Notes under the pieces: generated by a model
Seen by the model: only the letters and a program-made list of their open reading frames with translations
Told to the model about the DNA's origin: nothing
The model's database searches: none
Position numbers and translations under genes: made by a program
Part shown: piece after piece, positions 10,746 to 21,172 of the stretch
Numbering within the stretch: the first letter of the stretch is position 1
Layout: the number at the start of each line of letters is the position of its first letter
Source of the DNA: Phytophthora sp. 'mugwort'
Lineage: Eukaryota > Oomycota > Peronosporomycetes > Peronosporales > Peronosporaceae
NCBI GenBank assembly: GCA_033558025.1
Contig: JAUCEF010000013.1
Coordinates: 4,581,001-4,645,000 of the forward strand
Direction: 5' to 3'
DNA: 64,000 bases

Positions 10746-12320
10746 ATGAGCCTTTCGAACAGCAACAGTAACAGCTCCTTGCCCCCTATGGACGAGCACA
10801 ACGCCTGCGAGTACCTCGACACGGCGCTCACCGTCTTCGTGATCGGCGCGTCAGGCGACCTGGCGAAGAAGAAGACGTACCCGTCGCTCTTCGCGCTCTA
10901 CACTATGGGCTACCTGCCCGAGCACGTGATCATCGTGGGCTATGCGCGTAGTGCCAAGAACGAGGCCGACTTCCGCGCGCAGCTCGCGCCTTGGATTAAG
11001 CCCAAGACGCCAGAAGCGGAGGCACGTAAGGAGGCTTTCCTCAGCAAGTGCATCTACCGTAGCGGTAACTACGATTCGGCCGAGGATGTGGGCAAGGTCA
11101 GCAAGGAGATGGAGGCACTCGAGGAGGCCCAGGGATCCCCCGTGGCCAACCGCCTCTTTTACTTTGCCATCCCGCCCACGGTCTTCGTGCCCATCGGCAC
11201 GAGCATCAAGAAGGCGGCGCTCACTACGCGCGGCTGGAACCGCCTTATCGTCGAGAAGCCCTTTGGCCACGACCTCGACTCATTCGACAAGCTGTCGCAA
11301 GACATGGGTGCGCTCTACGGCGAGGACGAGATCTACCGCATCGATCACTACCTCGGCAAGGAGATGGTCCAGAATCTGCTCGTGCTGCGCTTCGGCAATG
11401 CCATCTTCGAGCCCATTTGGAACCGCAATTATGTCTCAAGCGTGACCATCACCTTCAAGGAGGACATTGGCACGCAGGGCCGTGGCGGCTACTTCGACTC
11501 GTTCGGCATCATCCGCGACGTCATGCAGAACCACCTGCTTCAGGTACTGTCGCTCGTGGCCATGGAGCCGCCCGTACTCGCTGCAGGCAAGGACTATTCC
11601 AATTATATTCGCGACGAGAAGGTTAAGGTGCTTAACTGCATTGAGCCCATTAAGCTCGAGAACACGGTGCTGGGCCAGTACCTGGGAGATAAGGAGCGTG
11701 ACGAGCCAGGATACCTGGAGGACCCGACTGTGCCGAATGCCTCAGTAACCCCCACATTCGCCACGGCCATCATGTACGTAAACAACCCGCGCTGGTCTGG
11801 TGTTCCGTTCATCATGAAGGCCGGCAAGGCCCTGAACGAGCGCAAGGGCGAGATCCGTGTGCAGTTCCGCCCACCTCCCGGAGCGGAGCACATGTTCCCG
11901 GGCGTCAAGATCCCCGTGCAGGAGCTCGTGTTGCGGCTGCAGCCAGAGGAGGCCGTGTACATGAAAATGAACGTAAAAAGCCCCGGTCTGCAGACCCAAG
12001 CGATCTCGAGCGAGCTGGACCTGTCTTACGCCGAGCGGTACGAGGGCGCTGAGGTACCCGACGCCTACACGCGTCTGATTCTCGACGTGCTGCGTGGCAA
12101 GCAGGCCGCGTTCGTGCGCGACGACGAGCTGCGCGCCGCGTGGAAGATCTTTACCCCGCTTCTGGAAGAGATCGAGACCCAGAAGGTGCAGCCCCTGCCG
12201 TACGCCTTTGGCTCGCGCGGCCCCAAGGAGAGCGACGAGCTCGTAAACAGGGTCGGCTTCCACTACCACCAAGGCGAGTACCAGTGGCAGCCGCGCGTGC
12301 GCACCACGAGTGCGCTTTAG
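10746..12320 (+). CDS. G6PD: Glucose-6-phosphate 1-dehydrogenase
   Basis: This enzyme oxidises glucose-6-phosphate to 6-phosphogluconolactone with NADP+, the first committed step of the oxidative pentose-phosphate pathway and a main NADPH source. With the start at 10746 (CACCATGAG, the best Kozak context) the product is 524 residues, close to the usual 480-515. In-frame ATGs at 10593 and 10653 would add a basic N-terminal extension. Family signatures are the nucleotide-binding GASGDLAKKK at about residue 34, EKPFGHD at about 170, and the substrate-binding RIDHYLGKE at about 198-206. A KAGKALNERKGEIR segment lies further on. No intron or break is visible. Downstream is a T-rich tract and then a pogo element. 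The protein is probably cytosolic unless the longer N-terminus is used. Confidence 0.96.
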   Translation: MSLSNSNSNSSLPPMDEHNACEYLDTALTVFVIGASGDLAKKKTYPSLFALYTMGYLPEHVIIVGYARSAKNEADFRAQLAPWIKPKTPEAEARKEAFLSKCIYRSGNYDSAEDVGKVSKEMEALEEAQGSPVANRLFYFAIPPTVFVPIGTSIKKAALTTRGWNRLIVEKPFGHDLDSFDKLSQDMGALYGEDEIYRIDHYLGKEMVQNLLVLRFGNAIFEPIWNRNYVSSVTITFKEDIGTQGRGGYFDSFGIIRDVMQNHLLQVLSLVAMEPPVLAAGKDYSNYIRDEKVKVLNCIEPIKLENTVLGQYLGDKERDEPGYLEDPTVPNASVTPTFATAIMYVNNPRWSGVPFIMKAGKALNERKGEIRVQFRPPPGAEHMFPGVKIPVQELVLRLQPEEAVYMKMNVKSPGLQTQAISSELDLSYAERYEGAEVPDAYTRLILDVLRGKQAAFVRDDELRAAWKIFTPLLEEIETQKVQPLPYAFGSRGPKESDELVNRVGFHYHQGEYQWQPRVRTTSAL

Positions 12321-12544
12321 GTGTCTATTTTTTTTTTTCGAGCCCAGGCAAGGCAGCAGCCGGAAAATTCCCGACAGTCTTGCGCGTAAGTATGATGGTG
12401 AGCCAGCTAGTCTACATCGGGGCGCGCTACTGCGACTCTCGCTTCGCCATCTTAATTTTTTCATGTAGTACTGTATGTATTACTTTCGCTCCATTAAAGC
12501 AAAAAGACATGACAAATACCAACAGTGGGTTGAATCGGCCAATA
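12321..12544 (+). other. 3' flank of the G6PDH gene
   Basis: It holds a T-rich tract (about 12328-12338) and AT-rich DNA that could contain the poly(A) site, and ends at the TA target duplication of the pogo element. No gene is seen. Confidence 0.4.
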
Positions 12545-14117
12545 CAGCAAAAGCTATCACTTCCGGTATCGTGATCCGACCACATCATGGGATTGGCAAT
12601 TACTTTATAAAGCTTAGAGACTCAGCTCTGCAGCACGGATGATAATATCTTCTACCTCTAAATCCTGCCCGTAGCTGGTTTCCTCCTTGCTCCTCTCACC
12701 TGCTCCATTGAAGACAATGCCAGTGTGCCGGAAACAATTTTCAATTGTAGCCTTAGCCTGCAGCTCCTGCCAGATTCCTTTACTCCAGCTCATTGCCTGG
12801 AGCTGGTCGACCTTGTACACGTCGCCCTTCTTGATCTCCTCTGCGCGCTTGATCTTCTCATACACCCATCGAAGCTGCTTTCTACGGTAAGCACGCTTGA
12901 AGGCGGCTATTATTCCTACATCCATAGGCTGTAGGAAAGCAGCCATGTTCGGTGGCAGGAACTGTAGGCGAACATTGGTACATACCATCTCACCGATATT
13001 GTGCGAGGAAGCATTGTCGACTAGCAACAAGATGTGCCGCCCAGACGCCCCCATGTCGCGATCGAGGTTGAACAGCTATTCACGGAAAACATGACACGTC
13101 ATCCACGCTTTCTGGTTGGCCTTGTAGTCGAAGCCGAGCTGGGCAGCTGTGCGCTTCTTGAAGCAGTACGGCTGCTTGGCGCGGCCCCCCCCAAAAAAAG
13201 CGGACGAAGCGCGGCGGAGCCGTCGACATTTGCGGTGAGCGCGATAGTGATTCGTGTCTTATTTTTCTTCACTCCGCGGGCGGCTCTCGTGCAGATGAAG
13301 CAAGTGGGCGCCATAGCGTAGCATAGGCCCGTTTCATCCATGTTGCAAACATCTTGAGGAGCGTATTGATCTGTTAGGTCCTGTAGCTGCTGCCTTCGTA
13401 TATAAACAGCAGCCGTATCGACGGATGCAGCTTCGCCATGACGCTGCCGATAGCGTACACGTGGCGACGCTCGAACCCAGTGAGCCATCCATCAGAGAAC
13501 GTCAAGTCCCATACGTCGCAGAGCTCCTTCTGCAGGTCCTGCGCCTTCATCCTGATCAACTCCCTTGAAAGGCACACGCTCTGGGCCTCGACGTACTGGA
13601 TCCACGCCCAGCGTTTTTGCTCTAGCACCAACGACGTAACTTCCAGCGGCTTGCGGCGCTTGCTCTCGTCGTACGCCTCGCTCATGATGGCGGGAGCCGC
13701 TCGCAGGAGGTCGAAGATCATCGTCTGGGCAGGCGCCCACTTGAGCTTGAAGGCAAGCTTTTCCCACGCGGCAAGCTCGTGCTGGGTCATGTCCGGGCAC
13801 TCGGCCGCCTTCTGGATGAGGTGCCACTTCTGGGAGATCCTCATCCAGGCCCCCATAACGCGTTGCGGGTGCAACATGGCTCCGATTCAGTTGTGGGAAG
13901 TAGGCCTGACAACGAGTGTGAAGTGGGCGTCGTACGACTGGTGAGTGGCGTGGGAGCAGTGACTGGCGGGCGGCGTGGGTGTAGTGCTGCTCCTGCGTCG
14001 TGCGCTTTTACTGGTGGACGTGAGCTCCCGCCCAAACTCAAATCCTTCCTAAAGCGATGATATCATACTAAGGAGGATATTAGTTGTGACTAGTAGCGGA
14101 AGTGATAGCTTGTACTG
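12545..14117 (-). mobile_element. pogo/Tigger-type DNA transposon with intact ends
   Basis: The element is 1573 bp long and bounded by TA dinucleotides (12543-12544 and 14118-14119), the Tc1/mariner-superfamily target duplication. The terminal inverted repeats are about 23 bp with two or three mismatches. Both begin with CAG, as pogo/Tigger ends do, and share AGCTATCACTTCCG. It carries one minus-strand transposase broken by frameshifts, so it is not autonomous now. It lies about 220 bp past the G6PDH stop codon. Confidence 0.85.
12614..13877 (-). pseudogene. pogo/Tigger (CENP-B/jerky-like) transposase, broken
   Basis: The first part (13877 to about 13430) is helix-rich and resembles the N-terminal DNA-binding region of CENP-B/Tigger transposases, with a SDGWLTGFERRH motif just before the catalytic core. 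The next frame (about 13405-13150) has NMDETGL, the first catalytic Asp region. The last (13054-12614) has LLVDNASSHN and PMDVGIIAAFKRAYR, giving the DDD triad of the DDE_1 family. At least two frameshifts (near 13410 and 13130) and a stop near 13072 separate the parts. All three catalytic aspartates survive, so decay is fairly recent. Confidence 0.8.
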
Positions 14118-14331
14118 TATAATCTCAAGTTGTTTATACGGACAAGTGTCGCCTAAGCCCGATTACGTACTTAGTGGTGACCATTGTTAACTCTCAAGTG
14201 CGTATGGGCTTTCGGTCGATGGAGGTCGTTTATTAGAGCGCTTAGGCCCTGGTCCAAGTACCAGAACGGTTCCCAGCAAAGCAAACAAATAGATTCTGAT
14301 TGGCTGCCAAATTGTGGCACACGGTAGTACG

Positions 14332-16104
14332 ACAACGACATACAAGCCGGCAGACTAAAAAAGCCGGCAACAGGCATAGGCACAGCCGAGGCTCCATACA
14401 AAATATAAAATAAATCTAGCGAATCAGGTTGTGAGAATGTTCATTTATTTAGCGAATCCAGCAAGAACAAAATCGGGTGGACGGAGTAAATGCGCCGCCT
14501 GCCGAGCTAAAACTAAGCGCACTTCCTCAATGGCGCGAAAGCAGCGGCGCTACACGATAAAGCAAAGCGCGAAGGTGCGCTGCTTGCCGCCCAAGTTGGA
14601 GTTGACGAAGCAGCGCGCCAGCTCCAGCGGCCACGCCGGGTGGTGGAAGCAGACTGACCACCTGCTCGCCTTTCGCGGCAATGCTCGATGGCCGATGCTC
14701 AATGGCCAGGGGCGCAACGAAATATTTCCTAGTGTCCCAGCCCTTGTGACGTTCATGAAAGATACACGCAGAGAAGAAACGTTATGTTAATATTGATAAC
14801 TAATATGGACTACTAACATATATGATTACTTGTTATACTTTATGCTATTTAGGCCCTTTCAACGCATTGAATGATCGATTACATGTGGCTGCAGGAGCCA
14901 AACTGGTGTGCGAGGTACATGGAGATCACAAAAGCCGTGAGCTGTGGCTTGAGAGAATGTGCCAGCATATCTGCCAGCGGTAAAATCATTTTTGGTGCTG
15001 AAACGTTCGTTTTTACAAATTAATTATTGTTTAATTGATTTTAGTTTTGTTTTTGGTTGTGTAGCTATGACTTTTCGGTGCAAAAGCAAGAAGCCAAAAT
15101 GCCTCTGCAGAGCTGCTAGAGAAGCGAGCGGAGTTTTGTCTAAAGTTTTGGAAGGAGTACAGTACATGGAGCCATACAGAGCTTTACAATGTTGACGAAA
15201 CTGCAATTAGTTTTTACATGCCGCCGTCTCGCTTTGGGCACTCAAAGGTCGCAAGGATGCCGCTCTATTGCTAAGATAACGAAGCACACTGGCAGAATGA
15301 CAGCAGTTCTTACAATTCGCGGTTATGGTACGTTTAAACGTTTTTATTGATGCCGAAACTTATAATATATAAGTTTCGGCATCCATAAAAACGATTTTAT
15401 TTTATATTTTTGGACTAATTACTTCGTTTTGTTGTTACAGGTAAAAACAAAACTTCCGATTCTCTATTATTCGAGGGATGCTCGGTGGGGACATCGAACG
15501 CCTGGAGTTACTCCACTACCCGCCTGGTCACTACTACACCGTCCAGGAGAACGCGTGGATGGACGCGGTTGGATGGCAATTTTATGTAAAACATTGTTTA
15601 AATACGAAATTGACGGCCCCGCTGCCCTCCTTCTCAATAATTTTGACTCACACGTTTCTGAGGAGGATCAGAGGGTCGTTGTCGAGGAGGAAAACGCTAC
15701 GGTGGTCCCTTTTCCACCTAATACGACAGCGGTTTGCCAACCGCTGGACGTCGGCGTGATGGGGCCACTAAAGTCGAGAATCCGGTCTAAGTTTCGCGGG
15801 ATTACCGGAGGCACTGCCAAAGAGAAGCGCATCCGTGCCAGTAAGTCGACAATTGCTGCTTGGGACGAGTTAGCTGAGACACCGTAATTCGCAGCTTTGA
15901 GAAAGCAATTCCTAGGTATCCGGACGTATGGTCTGATCATAGCAACGTTTTTTACACACCGCATGGGAAGTATCGGATTCGTTTCGCACAAACAGTAGTA
16001 TAATCCGCCAATCAAAATTCTGCCGGATTTATTGTTTTTTTCGACATCGAGGCAGTTCACTATGGAGGATACCATTCAGCCATGCTGGCTTTGTATGTCG
16101 TTGT
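14332..16104 (+). mobile_element. pogo-like element nested in Harbinger element 1
   Basis: A 14-bp identical inverted repeat (ACAACGACATACAA at 14332-14345, its complement at 16091-16104) continues imperfectly as AGCCGGCA/AAGCCAGCA. It encloses about 1.77 kb with a plus-strand DDE_1 transposase remnant. TA dinucleotides occur at both edges, but the exact termini differ by about 3 bp between the ends. Removing this and the adjoining hAT element joins Harbinger end DNA that aligns with the undisrupted copy at 62.8 kb, which supports secondary insertion. Confidence 0.6.
15080..15890 (+). pseudogene. pogo-like transposase remnant
   Basis: In successive frames I see YNVDETAISFYMPPS (about 15185-15225, first catalytic Asp region). 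A conserved HYPPGHYYTVQENAWMD block follows (about 15510-15565), then LLNNFDSHVSEED (about 15630-15670, second Asp), and finally CQPLDVGVMGPLKSRIRSK (about 15735-15795, third Asp). Frameshifts near 15590 and an AT-rich gap at about 15320-15440 break it. The N-terminal DNA-binding half is hardly recognisable. The order of motifs is that of DDE_1 (pogo/Tigger). Confidence 0.7.
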
Positions 16105-17355
16105 ATGTAGACCTGGGCGCCGGCTCGGTTAACCTTTCGAAAGTGCCAGTCGGCCGACGCTCGCTGAAAAGAAGCCCCTTCGCCCGACTGCCTAGTGCCC
16201 AGTCCCCTGCTAAGGCCTCGCCCTGCTGCTCATAGAACCGGCTTGCGCAAGTGCATTTCAAGACCTCTTGTCGGTAGGTGGGGCTGCACTGTAATAGAAG
16301 CCACGGCTCTACGAGTGAGACGACTGAAGCTGTCGTGTGCGGGTAAAGCTCGAGTCACACCTATCGATGGATTCAGCTGAGATGACGAAGTCTCGTGGCC
16401 GGAGACCAGCTAAACGCAAGACTCGGTCTTGGGTGTGGCCACACTTTAGCAAAGTGGACGGTCGCCTTACATGTTTGGAATGTATTTCGACAAAAGCACC
16501 TTGTCCATCCTCTTACGCTGCCTCAACGGGCAGTTCGGTGCCGGCACGTCAACTGCGAGTAAGTCATCCAATCGGAAAGGACACTGCGTTGCTGGAGACC
16601 CGTATCAGCTGCCGCTTTCGAGCACAGGTGCAGTTGACAGACATGACATCATTAGTCCTAGACGACTAGCGGAAATTTTCGCGGCTTTGGTTGAGTGGAT
16701 TGTCGATTCGAAGCAGCCGTTTGCTTCGGTTGAGAGACCATCATTCCAGCGTCTAGTGCATACCCTTTGCCGCAATTACCAACTGCCTAGCCGTCGGACT
16801 GTTGTGCGTGACATCGACGATGATTTCGGAACCTGGCGCAGTCGTTTTCAAGGCCTGCTGACGAGGATCAAGAGCAAGTTTGGGATTACAATAGACTGTT
16901 GGTCATCACGTGTGTACCGCGGGTATATCGGCATCGCTATCTACTGGGTCGATGACAACTGGAAGCTGCAGTCAGCTCTTTTGGGCTTTAAGTATTTCCC
17001 CCCTCCTCATAACGCTTCAACCACTAGCGATCTGGCTTTCATTCTCATTGAAGCATTTGGTGTCGGTGACAGGCTTCAAGGTGTTACCACTGATAGCGGT
17101 GGTAAGATGCCGAACGCCATGAATCCATTGCGACAGCAGCTAAATGATGCAAGTGATGGGCGAATTTCGGAAAGCTGGCATATTCGCTACGTGTGACACG
17201 TCTGAATCGAGTTGTGAAGGATGCGGAAGTTGCATCAAGCCAAAGGAAGACAGACTGAGGTGTCCATTAGCAGTTAACTAATAACTTTTTGGTTAGCCGG
17301 CTAGTAGGTTTTTTGAGCAGGTTAACGTTTAGCCGAACCCTGCCCAGGTCTACAT
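16105..17355 (+). mobile_element. hAT-like element nested in Harbinger element 1
   Basis: Inverted repeats ATGTAGACCTGGGC (16105-16118) and their complement (17342-17355) continue inward with related CGGCT...GTTAACC sequence. The enclosed 1.25 kb encodes a BED-finger hAT transposase fragment. The 8-bp target duplication expected for hAT was not found, so the exact ends are uncertain. It abuts the pogo-like element on its left. Confidence 0.55.
16367..17196 (+). pseudogene. hAT transposase fragment with BED zinc finger
   Basis: The start at ATG 16367 gives a basic stretch, then SWVWPHFSKVDGRLTCLEC (about residues 23-40), typical of a BED finger. A frameshift near 16490-16560 moves the reading into a second frame. 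It continues through FASVERPSFQRLVHTL, FGITIDCWSSRVYRGYIGIA and GVTTDSGGKMPNAM, which match the RICESLEEPER-type hAT catalytic core (first Asp in TIDCWSS, second in TTDSGG). The reading stops at 17196 before the insertion domain and C-terminal dimerisation region, so the copy is deleted as well as frameshifted. Confidence 0.7.
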
Positions 17356-17444
17356 GGTACCAATTTCTTTATCCCACAGTCCCAGATCTGCGTTTCGGAA
17401 CACCACTCCGATCCGTTCTGAGTTCTAAAACGGAGTTCATCAGC

Positions 17445-18642
17445 ATGGACCCCGAAGTGGCCGCCATCTTCACTGTTTTAAGCGCTAGCGTTGCCGGCAC
17501 TGCGGGTGCTACTGCTGACAAACGTGCTCTGGGCAATGAGCGGGAGAACTTGTCGACCTTCCCCACCGAGACGCTGGAGAGGGCTCTCAAGGCTCCGCAC
17601 ACGAGGTGAGTGGTTCAACGAGCTGCTGCGCTGTGATCGTTCCTCTTTTCTAGCTATCACTCGGGCCGTTGCGACAACATGGCCTGTTAAGCCGCATTAC
17701 AACGCTAGCACCGCATAATCCATGGTGTAGCGCTAACTATGATGTATTTCGCGCAACGAGGGACGATAGAGGAAGCTGTTCAGGTGCTTGGCATTTCACA
17801 TACACGAGCAGTCAACTACATCAAAAGAAACGGTTAAGGTGATTGCCAGTCTCGCTACATCTGCAATTCCGAGCCAAGTCTAGTCAAACCGCTGCAGTGG
17901 AGGAGGTTTGTTTTCGCGCTGGCTGGTTTCCCGGGCGTGGTTGGGGCTGCAGATGGCACCCTAGTGCGCATCGCCCGACCGGCCGACTTTGAAGGTTGAT
18001 ATTGTCGGAAAGGCTACGCTGCAGTTGACGTCCAGGCGATCGTGGACCATCGTGGAGTGTTTTGCTCTTTGCTATCCGGGCCGGGTCTGCTAACGACCAG
18101 TCTCTTTGGAATGATTCAGGCGTCAAGAAGAGAAAACCAAAAACTTGATGATATTTATATATTATCTGTATACTGAGCTAACTTGGGTGTGTTGTGATAG
18201 ACTGTCTTCGTACGTGCCTCCCGGTAAGCATCTGCTTGGTGGTGCGGGGTATAAGCTGTGGGGGCACTTGCTCGTACCGTTCCCCGAGGCTGCAGCAGCT
18301 TCAAGCCCTATTAAGCAACGCTACAACTATTCTCATTCGCGCACTCACATTGTTGTGGAGTGCGCGTTTGGTAGACTCAAAAATCGGTTCCGTGTTCTTC
18401 TTTCAAAGCTGGAACAAAAGGCCAAAGCTCATGTGGTCAACTTGATTGTAACTACGTTTGGGTTGCATAGCATGTTGACCAACTTGAACAATAGCGAAAC
18501 GGTCACTGGAAATGACGCGTTACTTCATGATGTTCCACCACCAGTAGCCGAAAACAAAGAATCAAACGAGACCCCAGTATCGCACCTGCAAGGCGTGGAG
18601 AGAGACGACCTCGCAAACGTTTTACTGAAGTACGCAAGTTAA
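17445..18642 (+). pseudogene. Harbinger (PIF) transposase of element 1, decayed
   Basis: Exon 1 starts at ATG 17445. A frameshift near 17605 is followed by WFNELLRCDRSSFLAITRAV, then GISHTRAVNYIK. LAGFPGVVGAADGTLV follows (first catalytic Asp), then an in-frame stop in FEG*YCRKGY. Exon 2 (about 18208-18642) begins at LSSYVPPGKHLLGGAGYKLW and includes HIVVECAFGRLKNRF (catalytic Glu). The second catalytic position reads GGAGY where element 3 has GDAGY, so Asp has become Gly. The splice donor expected after the VKK codons now reads AGAAAA instead of AGGT. Several independent lesions show it is inactive. Confidence 0.8.
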
Positions 18643-18693
18643 GAACGCAAATCAATCGATTTTATTCTTTGTTCAGCTTCCTTGCTATGAGGT

Positions 18694-19480
18694 CTAAAAG
18701 CTCCACTTGTCGTTGCTGCATGTGCATATTTGGATATGCTGCTCGTTGAACATATTCTGTAGCTGTTCTAACCGATTGGGCCCCGTACCGCTACTTTTCA
18801 TTGCATTAGCTATTGCCTGCATACCGGTTTGCATTGCAACGCCCAGCTGCACAAGCGGAGCCTTCTTGTCAATCATGAAAGTTCTTTGCTTGTCTTCTGC
18901 TTCATCGTCGCTCTCTTCTAGGTTAGAAAATATCACGTCACCACTAATATCTAATGAGTTGGCAAAGGCATTGCTTAGTATCCCCCAGTAGGTTTCGTCC
19001 ATATCTGGTAGTGGGTTGCTGCCAGTCGCACTCACCTCGCGCTTGCGCTTTCTGTACTCGAATTTCATCTTCTTGTACTTGGTGGATACCTTATAAATAC
19101 ACAACAACGCATCAAGAAACGGCAAGTCAACGAACACTTATCACCTTTTATATACCTGGTCCGCTCGTAGAACACGATTCGGCCGCTGCGAGAGTGTACT
19201 GGCGAAGAGCTGCCACGTCAAAGCATGCTTAATATATGTGTCGGCCGTGTCGAGCTTCCTGCACACCTCGCCCTCCTCAAAACGCAACTTGAGTAGCTCA
19301 CCGGCCATGTCGTTCGACCTCTGGATGCGCGGCGTCGCCTTTCCAGCAGCCGACGTCCTTCCCGCCGGTGTGCCCTTGACTTTCCGTGTGGCTTTGGCCT
19401 TCTTGTGTTCTCTTGAGCCGGAGGAGAGGCTGTACCGCCCTCATAATCAGGATCGACAGCGGCACTTGGTCTCTTGACAG
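18694..19480 (-). pseudogene. Harbinger ORF1 protein of element 1 (Myb/trihelix-like)
   Basis: This is the accessory DNA-binding ORF1 of PIF/Harbinger, read opposite to the transposase. Exon 1 has, in one frame, NDMAGELLKLRFEEGEVCRK and a LTWQLFASTLSQR segment, resembling a Myb/SANT or trihelix domain. A 66-nt GT...AG intron (19155-19090) is followed by exon 2, with STKYKKMKFEYRKRKRE, MDETYWGIL, DISGDVIF and PLVQLGVAMQTGMQAIA. The upstream half (19742-19480) is low complexity and out of frame. Exon 2 itself is intact. Confidence 0.65.
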
Positions 19481-19944
19481 CCCGAGCGGGGAGGTAGTCA
19501 AGCGGGGTCGACGGCAAGGTGTCGACCTGTGGGGCATTCAGCTCGCCTCCGGCATTAGCTGGCCAGCCGAAGGCAGCAAAGTCGGCTTTGGATGCAGGCT
19601 GCACATTGCCCTTCGCGATGAAAAAGGGAAAATGTGTCACGTAGCAGCTCTCATCCGATGAGCAGAACCTACTTGGACCGTCTGCGAACGGAGTTCTGAA
19701 TGACTGAGAACAGCGCGACGACGCTGAGATAGTCCTAACCATGAACTTGTCAAGTATCCGTTCTGGTACTTGGACCAGGGCCTTATGGCCGTTCCTAACG
19801 GGATCATCAGCGGGGCATGATCCAAGATTCTGGAATCTGATTAGTCGTTAATAATAAGATGATTCCCCGAGTCGGATCCGGTGATCCCAAACGTGGCTCA
19901 CGACCCGTTATGGGATCACGACTCACAACAGCAACAGCTCGGTA

Positions 19945-20850
19945 ATGAAGATCAACACAATTGTCGTTTTAGCGTCGGTGATCGCGGCTGCTCATGTCCG
20001 CGAAGGTCGTCGCGCTAAGGTCGCGCCCCGAGTTCGATTAGAGTTGGCCCCTTATCGTGAGCGGCTGTTACTAGAAGGACAATTCGAAAGATACTACCGA
20101 ATGAGTGTGGATGCTTTCGATGTGCTAGTTCAATTACTGACGCCGTCCGTGCAGCGCGTATCGTCTAAATCGGTGTGCTGAACAGGTTCGAAACCCATTG
20201 AGGTCGTGAACATGGTACAATGACAGTGGCTTGGCTTGCAGGCGGTTCATATCACACCATTTGGGCGCTAGCTGGCGTCAGTACATCAGCGTTCTACATC
20301 ATTCTTGTGGAGGTGATGACAGCCATTTCTGAGACCAGCGCTTTCGTATTGCTGCTCCTACGCACGATATTGCCGCCGCTATGAAGGCAGCTACAGTGAT
20401 TTTGTTGCTACCAGCTCGAACAATATTTTGACATGATACATCGGCTGCATTGATGGATGGCTTTGTGAAATTAAAACACGGAGCTCTGCAGAAGTACCTG
20501 ACGTATCTGCATTCTTTTCGGGTCATTACCTTACTTACGGGGTAAATGTACAGGCAATGTGTGATGCTTCTTGTAAATGCATCGGCTACTGCTTTAATTC
20601 ACTTGGCAAAGTATCTGACAGTGTTGCTTTAAAATAAATGGCAAATGAGTGAGGACATCGTTCAAATGTTTTGGATACTACGTAATTGGCGATTACGCTT
20701 ATCTGCTTGCTCCATCAATGCTGGTGCCGTTCACGAAACCGGAGATAAGGACACCGGCTCGCTCAGCATACAACTTTTACATTTCGCAGTTGCGAATCCG
20801 TATCGAGATGTCATTTGGCTTACTGGTCAATAAATGGCAAATTCTCTAGC
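19945..20850 (+). pseudogene. Harbinger transposase relic of element 2
   Basis: From ATG 19945 the reading passes RLELAPYRERLLLEGQFERY YRMSVDAFDVLVQLLTPSVQ (split here), then, after a stop, GSKPIEVVNM. It continues with QAVHITPFG-like and SAFYHI-like pieces in other frames, as in Harbinger transposases of the DDE_Tnp4 type. Later pieces at about 20640-20850 include a PFTKPEIRTPARSAYNFYIS stretch (near the catalytic Glu in relatives) and IRIEMSFGLLVNKW. Many stops and frameshifts are present. Family assignment rests on this order of short motifs. Confidence 0.6.
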
Positions 20851-21172
20851 CAGCGATAGCTGTGGACTACATGCACACTGGTCTTGTAATAAAAACGTGC
20901 ATGAAATTGCACAACTACTGCATTGATGACCGAATGGAAGCGTCCAATTGTCGGTCCAAGAGCTCTTCCGCAGTGGAGGAATACAACGCGCTAGAAAGCT
21001 GTAGTTAGAGCCACAGAAGTTGCAGTCTCAAATTACGAGCGGTGCAAAGTGAAAAACGGGCACATACTGCGCCAAGTCGTGATGGAGCACATTCAAGAAC
21101 ACAACATGTCGCGCCCTTAATCTTTAATAAGACAAGCACATTTCGTTTCGCCAAGGTAGGTAGGTATTCGAG

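Larger units (their letters stand above)
14245..19782. mobile_element. PIF/Harbinger element 1, interrupted by two nested elements
   Basis: The 25-bp terminal inverted repeats are perfect (14245-14269 and 19758-19782), beginning GGCCCTGGTCCAAGTACCAG. A TTA target duplication flanks them (14242-14244, 19783-19785), as for PIF/Harbinger. The 5538-bp length exceeds the roughly 2.5-2.6 kb of related copies because a pogo-like and a hAT element occupy about 14330-17355. The element's own genes are a plus-strand transposase (17445-18642) and a minus-strand ORF1 (18694 to about 19480). Both are damaged. Confidence 0.88.

Noticed and set aside
11742..12464. 240-residue minus-strand frame antisense to the G6PDH gene
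   Set aside because: A shadow of a highly biased, clearly coding plus-strand gene.
20185..20196. GGTTCGAAACC resembling a tRNA B-box
   Set aside because: It lies in the Harbinger transposase relic, where it encodes the conserved GSKPIEV stretch; no A-box or cloverleaf could be found.
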